Assembly: GCA_002405755.1 (NCBI GenBank)
Contig: DHMK01000010.1
Span: 1-25,669, forward strand
DNA length: 25,669 bases
Origin: Clostridiales bacterium UBA4644
GTDB lineage: Bacteria; Bacillota; Clostridia; Oscillospirales; Butyricicoccaceae
Direction: 5' to 3'
The translations under genes were made by a program, and so were the position numbers. Positions 21,392 to 25,669 of the stretch are shown piece by piece (the first letter of the stretch is position 1; each line of letters opens with the position of its first letter). The notes under the pieces were generated by a model. That model made no database searches, had not been told where the DNA came from, and saw only the letters and a list, made by a program, of their open reading frames with translations.

Positions 21392-21670
21392 ATGTACGAA
21401 GACAAGACTTTAGTGTGCAAAGAGTGCGGCAAGGAATTCGTTTTCACTGCCGGCGAGCAGGAGTTCTACGCTGAGCGCGGCTTCCAGAACGAGCCCCAGC
21501 GCTGCAAGGCCTGCCGTGACGCAAGAAAACAGGCGGCCCGCGGCCCCCGTGAGTACTTCACCGCAACCTGCGCTGCTTGCGGCAAGGAAGCCAAGGTCCC
21601 CTTCGAGCCCAAGACGGATCGTCCTGTCTACTGCTCTGAGTGCTTCGCCAAGATGCGCGAGCAGGCCTGA
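21392..21670 (+). CDS. Zinc-ribbon domain protein (92 aa)
   Basis: The small protein carries eight cysteines arranged as two zinc-binding units: CKECGKEF with CKACRDARK (residues about 9-45) and CAACGKEAKVPFEPKTDRPV with YCSECFAK (about 60-88). This matches a conserved Firmicute double zinc-ribbon family of unknown role; a nucleic-acid or protein-binding function is assumed. ATG at 21392 follows GAGAGG. Its codon use is cleaner than that of neighbours (many GCx, AAG), which suggests it may be well expressed. A terminator follows directly. Confidence 0.9.
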   Translation: MYEDKTLVCKECGKEFVFTAGEQEFYAERGFQNEPQRCKACRDARKQAARGPREYFTATCAACGKEAKVPFEPKTDRPVYCSECFAKMREQA

Positions 21671-21692
21671 TTTCTTTGATAGATCGACCTTA

Positions 21693-21723
21693 AAGAAACG
21701 CCGCACAAGCGGCGTTTCTTTTT
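21693..21723 (+). terminator. Intrinsic terminator after the zinc-ribbon gene
   Basis: A perfect 12-bp stem AAGAAACGCCGC / GCGGCGTTTCTT with ACAA loop, followed by TTT (running on from TTCTT). Confidence 0.9.
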
Positions 21724-21744
21724 GCGCTGTTTCTGAAATTTTTG

Positions 21745-21773
21745 TTGAAAAGCGGGGCAGGCTATTGTATAAT
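21745..21773 (+). promoter_or_regulatory. Sigma-A promoter of the DUF1858 gene
   Basis: TTGAAA (21745-21750), 17-base spacer, TATAAT (21768-21773). Confidence 0.85.
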
Positions 21774-21809
21774 CATGGTGTCATAAACTAAAACAGGAGG
21801 AAAACTTCA

Positions 21810-22013
21810 ATGACCGTTACCAAAGACAGCCTGATCGGCGATATTCTGGATCATGATATCGAGACCGCGCAGTTCTTCTTCGAGATCGGCATGGGCTGCC
21901 TGGGCTGCCCCCATTCCCGGATGGAGAGCGTTGCCGAGGCCTGCGCCGTCCACGGCACCGACGCCGATGCGCTGGTGAAGAAGATCAACGAGTTCCTGGC
22001 CACCAAGCAGTAA
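21810..22013 (+). CDS. DUF1858 domain protein
   Basis: The 67-residue protein is a stand-alone DUF1858 domain: TKDSLIGDILDHDIETAQFF, then GMGCLGCPHSRMESVAEACA with the conserved CxxC pair. The family is also described as a hybrid-cluster-protein-associated redox disulfide domain, so a thiol redox or metal-cluster link is plausible; the function is unproven. ATG at 21810 follows AGGAGG. It is a single-gene transcript with its own promoter and terminator. Confidence 0.94.
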   Translation: MTVTKDSLIGDILDHDIETAQFFFEIGMGCLGCPHSRMESVAEACAVHGTDADALVKKINEFLATKQ

Positions 22014-22035
22014 GGCGGGAAGCAGATCGCTGTGC

Positions 22036-22067
22036 AAACCAGGGGGCCTTCCCCTGGTTTGCTTTTT
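22036..22067 (+). terminator. Intrinsic terminator after the DUF1858 gene
   Basis: Perfect 10-bp stem AAACCAGGGG / CCCCTGGTTT with five-base loop, followed by GCTTTTT. Confidence 0.85.
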
Positions 22068-22092
22068 ATCGTCACAAAAGGAGGGAAGACCC

Positions 22093-22758
22093 ATGGAGCT
22101 GACGCCCAGACTGGCGCTGGCGGCGGAATATTGCCAGGGGAGCCGGCGGGTCATCGATGTGGGCTGCGACCATGCCTATCTCTGCATCGCGCTGGTGCGG
22201 CAGGGAGTGGAGCTGGCCTGGGCCTCCGACCTGCGGCCCGGCCCGCTGGCGGCTGCAAGAGAGCATATCCGGCAGATGGGCGAGACGGAGCGGATCCGCA
22301 CAGTGCTCTGCCCCGGGCTGGAGGGCTTTTCGCCGGAGGACGCGGATACGGTGGTGATCTGCGGCATGGGCGGCGAGCTTATCGCATCCATCCTGCAGGC
22401 AGCCCCCTGGACGGGAGACGGACGGCACCGGTTGGTGCTGCAGCCTATGACCCACGGCGAACGGCTGCGCCGCTTTCTGGCGGAACACGGCTATACCGTG
22501 GAGCGGGAGGGCCTGGCCCGGGAGGGCAAACGGCTTTACACCCTCCTGAAGGTAAGGGGCGGCGGGCCGCCCATGGGAGAAAGCAATTTTTATCTCTTTA
22601 CCGGACTGCTGGCGCAGGACCCGCTGTTTCCCGCCTTTTTGGAAAAGGAACGGGAAAAATGGCAGCGGGCCGCGGCGGGCAAGCGGCAGGCGGGGCTCCC
22701 CACGCCGGAGGAGGACGCGATCTTGAAACGACTGGAGGAATGGAGTCATGGCGCTTGA
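22093..22758 (+). CDS. trmK: tRNA (adenine(22)-N1)-methyltransferase
   Basis: TrmK methylates adenine 22 in the D-arm region of bacterial tRNAs, using S-adenosylmethionine. Evidence: LTPRLALAAEYCQGSRRVID, the SAM motif VIDVGCDHAYLCIALV (about residues 20-35), ICGMGGELIASIL and LVLQPMTHGERLRRFLAEHG, all typical of the TrmK/YqfN family; length 221 is normal. ATG at 22093 follows AAAAGGAGG. It overlaps the next gene by 11 bases and is therefore expressed with rqcH. Confidence 0.95.
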   Translation: MELTPRLALAAEYCQGSRRVIDVGCDHAYLCIALVRQGVELAWASDLRPGPLAAAREHIRQMGETERIRTVLCPGLEGFSPEDADTVVICGMGGELIASILQAAPWTGDGRHRLVLQPMTHGERLRRFLAEHGYTVEREGLAREGKRLYTLLKVRGGGPPMGESNFYLFTGLLAQDPLFPAFLEKEREKWQRAAAGKRQAGLPTPEEDAILKRLEEWSHGA

Positions 22759-24427
22759 CACCCTGATCATTGCGGGTCTGGCCGGCGAGCTGGACCGCCG
22801 CCTGGCGGGGGCGCGGGTGGATAAGGTCACTATGCCCCGGCGGGACCGCATCGTCCTGCAGCTGCGGGCGGCGGAGGGCAATGTGCGGCTGCTTTTGTGC
22901 GCCGGCAACGCTGCCAGAGTCCACCTGACGCAGGAAAAATTTGATAACCCGGAGACGCCGCCCATGCTCTGCATGCTGCTGCGCAAGCAGATGGCCGGCG
23001 GCCGGATCCTCAGCGTGACCCAGCCGGAGCATGAGCGGCTGCTGGAGCTGCGCTTTACAGCGCTGGACGAGCTTGGCGTGGCGGCGGAAAAACGGCTGAT
23101 CTGCGAGATGATGGGCCGGATGACCAATCTGATCCTGGTGGGGCCGGAGGACATCATCATTGCCTGCACTCACGCCGCAAGCTACGAGACCTCGGAGCGG
23201 GCGGTGCAGCCCGGTCTGCGCTATCGCCTGCCGCTGCGGCAGGACAAGCCCTCCCTCTGGAGCCTTTCCGCGGGGCAGCTGACGGAGCTTTGCCGGGCCT
23301 GTCAGGGGGATCCCATGGCCCTTTGCGACCGGATCGCCGGGCTTTCGCCCCGCATCGCCCGGGAGATGGTCTTCCGAGGCGGCTCGCCGGAGGGCACGGC
23401 GGCAGAGCTGCTTGCCCTGCAGACGGCGGAGCCGGAGCCCTGGCTGCTGGAAAAAAGCGATGGCAGCCGGGAGCTTGCCGCGCTGGAAATTCGACAGGAT
23501 CCCAATACAAAGTGTATAAAATGCGATTCTTTTTCCGAAATGTTAGACGATTTCTATCGGGAACAGACGAAAAAGGAGGATCTGCGGGCGCTGAACGGCA
23601 GCATCGTCAAGACCATGACCACCCGACGCAACCGGCTGCAGCGCAAGCTGGCGGGGCAGAAGCAGGAGCTTTTGCAGGCGGAGGAGCGGGAAGCCCTCAA
23701 GCGCACCGCCGATCTGATCACCGCCAATCTTTATGCCATCCGTCCGGGCATGAAAAGCGTGGAGCTGACGGATTATTTTGATCCCGCCCTGCCGCAGGTG
23801 CGGGTGGAGCTGGATCCTCAGCTTTCGCCCCAGGAAAACGCCCAGCGGCTTTTTTCCAAATACACCCGGCTGAAGCGGGCGGAGGAGGCCCTGACCCGGC
23901 AGATCGCCCTGGGGGAAGCGGAGCTGGAATATGTGGAGGCCGTCCTTTACACTCTGTCCTCTGCCGGCGACGCCGCCCAGATCCGGGAGATCCGGGAGGA
24001 GCTGGTGCAGGAGGGCTATCTGCGTCCTGCGGAAAAGGGCCGGCGCAAGCCAAAGCCTGCGCTCTTTCATCCCCGGGTGTTTACCGTAGACGGCGGCCTG
24101 ACCGTCCTCTGCGGCCGCAGCAACCGGGAAAACGATGAGCTGACCCATCGGCACGCCGCCAAGACAGACCTCTGGTTCCATGCCCGCAATGTGCCCGGCA
24201 GTCATGTGATCCTGCAGACGCAGGGACAGCAGCCCTCGGCGCTGGCGCTGGAGCAGGCGGCGGGTATCGCGGCCTATTACAGCAGCGTCGCCAGCCAGCC
24301 CCGGGCGGCGGTGGACTATACTCAGGTCCGCCGGGTGAAAAAGCCTCAGGGCGCCCGGCCCGGCATGGTGAACTATTTTGAATTTCAAACTATTCTGGCC
24401 GTTCCGGCGCTGCCGGAGGAAAAATAG
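22748..24427 (+). CDS. rqcH: Rqc2/NEMF homologue RqcH (NFACT family, fibronectin-binding protein A-like)
   Basis: RqcH binds stalled 50S subunits that still carry nascent chains and adds Ala tails, marking the chains for ClpXP decay. Domain order: NFACT-N (residues 1 to about 210), helix-hairpin-helix and coiled coils (about 215-420, including REALKRTADLITANLYAIRP), and NFACT-R at about 440-555 (KTDLWFHARNVPGSHVILQT). Length 559 is normal. In the NFACT-N region the usual Asp-Arg pair needed for tRNA recruitment (about residues 97-98) reads Glu-Arg here (PEHERLLELRF, residues 96-97); whether this matters is unknown. ATG at 22748 lies within the end of trmK. Grouped here with a tRNA modification gene. 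Confidence 0.95.
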   Translation: MALDTLIIAGLAGELDRRLAGARVDKVTMPRRDRIVLQLRAAEGNVRLLLCAGNAARVHLTQEKFDNPETPPMLCMLLRKQMAGGRILSVTQPEHERLLELRFTALDELGVAAEKRLICEMMGRMTNLILVGPEDIIIACTHAASYETSERAVQPGLRYRLPLRQDKPSLWSLSAGQLTELCRACQGDPMALCDRIAGLSPRIAREMVFRGGSPEGTAAELLALQTAEPEPWLLEKSDGSRELAALEIRQDPNTKCIKCDSFSEMLDDFYREQTKKEDLRALNGSIVKTMTTRRNRLQRKLAGQKQELLQAEEREALKRTADLITANLYAIRPGMKSVELTDYFDPALPQVRVELDPQLSPQENAQRLFSKYTRLKRAEEALTRQIALGEAELEYVEAVLYTLSSAGDAAQIREIREELVQEGYLRPAEKGRRKPKPALFHPRVFTVDGGLTVLCGRSNRENDELTHRHAAKTDLWFHARNVPGSHVILQTQGQQPSALALEQAAGIAAYYSSVASQPRAAVDYTQVRRVKKPQGARPGMVNYFEFQTILAVPALPEEK

Positions 24428-24489
24428 ACCTGTTTTTGGAATCTTTCGCCCTCTTCTCTCACACAATACAGGAGAAGGGGGCGAGCTTT

Positions 24490-24960
24490 TTGACACCGAA
24501 GAAAAAATTATGGCCGCTGGCGCTGAGCCTGCTGATCGTCTTTGCCGTGGGAGGGCTGTCCTATCTGCTGACGGGGAAGGCCGCCATGGATCGCTATGCC
24601 GCGCAGCCAAAGCCGCCGCTCTCGCCGCCGGGCTGGCTCTTTCCGGCGGTGTGGACGGTGCTCTACGGGCTGATGGGCGTTTCCGCCTGGCTGGTCTGGA
24701 AAAGGGCCGGCTGGAGCCGCGTGCTGGAGCCTTACGGCCTGCAGCTTTTGCTGAACGCCGCCTGGTCGCCGGTGTTTTTCCGGCTGGAGCTTCCATGGGC
24801 GGCCCTTGCCATTTTGGCGGCGCTGGAGGCAGTCGTCCTCTGGATGATCGCAGCCTTCCGCCGGGTGGACCGGCGGGCGGGGAACCTGCAGATCCCCTAT
24901 GCCCTGTGGGTGGCCTTTGCGGGCTATCTCAACGCCGCCGGAGCGCTGCTGCGAAAATAA
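24490..24960 (+). CDS. TspO/MBR family protein
   Basis: A 156-residue membrane protein with five hydrophobic segments, matching the TspO/MBR (translocator protein, tryptophan-rich sensory protein) family: QPKPPLSPPGWLFPAVWTVL, YGLMGVSAWLVWK, LQLLLNAAWSPVFF and PYALWVAFAGYLNAAGALL. These proteins bind porphyrins and other small hydrophobic ligands. The conserved PPGWLFPAVWTVLYGLMG is intact. The open frame begins at TTG 24436 but AAGGGGG lies at good distance before TTG 24490, which I prefer. It has no visible own promoter; it follows rqcH by about 60 bases and may be read from it. Confidence 0.93.
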   Translation: MTPKKKLWPLALSLLIVFAVGGLSYLLTGKAAMDRYAAQPKPPLSPPGWLFPAVWTVLYGLMGVSAWLVWKRAGWSRVLEPYGLQLLLNAAWSPVFFRLELPWAALAILAALEAVVLWMIAAFRRVDRRAGNLQIPYALWVAFAGYLNAAGALLRK

Positions 24961-24963
24961 GAC

Positions 24964-24992
24964 TTGCAGGCCGCGGGCCGTTGTGATACAAT
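24964..24992 (+). promoter_or_regulatory. Promoter of the ABC-F leader
   Basis: TTGCAG (24964-24969), 17-base spacer and TACAAT (24987-24992), with TG at the extended -10 position. Confidence 0.75.
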
Positions 24993-25022
24993 GGATCCAA
25001 ACACAGAGAAAGAGGTGCGGCA

Positions 25023-25034
25023 ATGCACGACTAA
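25023..25034 (+). CDS. Three-codon upstream ORF (Met-His-Asp) in the ABC-F leader
   Basis: ATG CAC GAC TAA follows AAAGAGGTG at good spacing, about 25 bases after the expected transcription start. Its length and location fit a leader peptide on which a drug-inhibited ribosome could stall. Its bases CACGAC (25026-25031) can pair with GTCGTG (25115-25120), and GCACGA with TCGTGC (25141-25146), so ribosome occupancy would change leader folding. Confidence 0.5.
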   Translation: MHD

Positions 25035-25063
25035 AGACACGGAATGAATGGTAAACCGGCCAG

Positions 25064-25090
25064 AGCTCGCAGGGCGGGCTTTGTTTTGTT
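25064..25090 (+). terminator. First terminator-like hairpin in the ABC-F leader
   Basis: Stem AGCTCGC / GCGGGCT (one G-U) with AGG loop, followed by TTGTTTTGTT. Moderate strength. Confidence 0.45.
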
Positions 25091-25173
25091 GCCGTCCATT
25101 CGGTGGCTGAAGAGGTCGTGTTTGCCGTTTTGTGCTTTTTTCGTGCCGAAATGGGCTTTTTGCGCGCTTTTCA

Positions 25174-25213
25174 GCTTCCGTCCGGAGGGCAACGCCGGGA
25201 CGGAAGCTTTTTT
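25174..25213 (+). terminator. Attenuator terminator directly before the ABC-F gene
   Basis: A perfect 10-bp stem GCTTCCGTCC / GGACGGAAGC with a 14-base loop is followed by six T and lies just before the ABC-F ribosome binding site. CCGTCC at 25092-25097 repeats part of the 5' arm and could pair with the 3' arm (25198-25203), a possible antiterminator. Confidence 0.75.
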
Positions 25214-25235
25214 GTTTGAAAAAGGAGGCGCTGCA

Positions 25236-25669
25236 TTGGAAATACAGGATCTCAGCCTTTGGCTGAATAAGGACGGCCGGCCCCTGCTGGAGCACTTTTC
25301 TCTGTCTCTGCTGCCGGGGGATAAGGCGGTCGTCATCGGCGAGGAGGGCAACGGAAAGTCCACGCTGCTGAAATATCTTTATGATCCCGCCCTGACGGCG
25401 GACTACTGCCACGGCGAGGGCCGGATCGTCTGCCGGGAAAAGCCGGCCTACCTGCCTCAGACGCTGCCCGGAGCGCTCTGGGAGACGCCGGTGTGCGAGC
25501 TGGCGCCGGCAGAGGGCCTTTATGCCCATCCCCAGCTGCCGGAGGAGCTGGGCCTTTGCTGGGAGCTGCTGCTTTCTCGCCGGCCCATGAAGACGCTTTC
25601 CGGCGGAGAAAGGGTCAAGGTGCAGTTGGCCGGGCTGCTCTGCGCGGAGCCGGACGTGCTGCTGCTGGA
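25236..25669 (+). CDS. ABC-F family ATPase, N-terminal part (cut by window end)
   Basis: A TTG start at 25236 with AAAGGAGG at eight bases opens a frame that runs off the window after about 144 codons. It begins MEIQDLSLWLNKDGRPL and shows Walker A GEEGNGKSTLLK (about residues 36-47), Q-loop AYLPQ, the signature LSGGERVKVQLAGLL and the start of Walker B (PDVLLL). No membrane segment is seen, and the short spacing with LSGGE fits the ABC-F soluble class, whose members act on ribosomes and include antibiotic-resistance proteins. The second ATPase domain lies beyond the window. The frame is open back to ATG 25044, but the strong binding site and the terminator in between argue for 25236. A leader with attenuator features precedes it. 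Confidence 0.85.
   Translation, partial: MEIQDLSLWLNKDGRPLLEHFSLSLLPGDKAVVIGEEGNGKSTLLKYLYDPALTADYCHGEGRIVCREKPAYLPQTLPGALWETPVCELAPAEGLYAHPQLPEELGLCWELLLSRRPMKTLSGGERVKVQLAGLLCAEPDVLLL

Noticed and set aside
25044..25235. 64-codon N-terminal extension of the ABC-F protein
   Set aside because: Frame is open but runs through terminator hairpins, lacks a clear ribosome binding site and is not ABC-F-like; TTG at 25236 with AAAGGAGG fits.

Overview
The window looks like chromosomal DNA from a GC-rich, spore-forming Clostridia-type Firmicute, probably in or near the Oscillospiraceae/Ruminococcaceae. The evidence is the gene content (SpoIID/LytB and SleB-type cell-wall proteins, a SigH-like sigma factor, DacF-like carboxypeptidase, SLOG/DUF1273 protein, DUF1858 and zinc-ribbon proteins), strong AGGAGG ribosome binding sites, canonical sigma-A promoters and many intrinsic terminators. 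I see no rRNA, tRNA, CRISPR array or insertion sequence.

Layout. Positions 1-8 kb lie mostly on the minus strand: a small basic protein, a SleB-type hydrolase with a WalR-box-like operator, a dCMP deaminase / MacB-type ATPase / trmB group preceded by a 36-codon ORF, an AT-rich island carrying a DUF2442/DUF4160 pair, then queA and a SpoIID/LytB protein. At about 7.95 kb divergent promoters start a plus-strand operon (trpS, a TagO/WecA-type transferase, wecB, a membrane-anchored protein). From 12.2 to 13.4 kb there are three minus-strand genes of unknown function, divergent from a YfcE-type phosphodiesterase. A minus-strand operon (SLOG protein, cardiolipin synthase, D,D-carboxypeptidase) fills 13.9-17.4 kb; its carboxypeptidase carries a one-base frameshift directly before the catalytic serine. 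Divergent to it, rpmH-rnpA-yidD-yidC-jag runs from 17.45 to 20.0 kb, but no dnaA or mnmE flanks it. The right end, all plus strand, holds an Lrp/AsnC regulator, a SigH-like factor, a zinc-ribbon protein, a DUF1858 protein, trmK-rqcH, a TspO/MBR protein, and the start of an ABC-F ATPase cut by the window edge.

How it fits together. Most genes are housekeeping: translation and tRNA modification (trmB, queA, trpS, rpmH, rnpA, trmK, rqcH), membrane and envelope building (yidC, cls, TagO/WecB, carboxypeptidase, SleB, SpoIID) and regulation (Lrp, SigH-like). The most interesting signal is the 240-base leader of the ABC-F gene: promoter, a three-codon upstream ORF (Met-His-Asp), two intrinsic-terminator-like hairpins and an alternative pairing, which together look like ribosome-mediated transcription attenuation of a putative antibiotic-responsive ATPase. 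Also notable are the WalR-like operator at the wall hydrolase, a long hairpin at the 5' end of the rpmH mRNA, and tandem near-palindromes 21 bp apart upstream of the DUF4160/DUF2442 pair.
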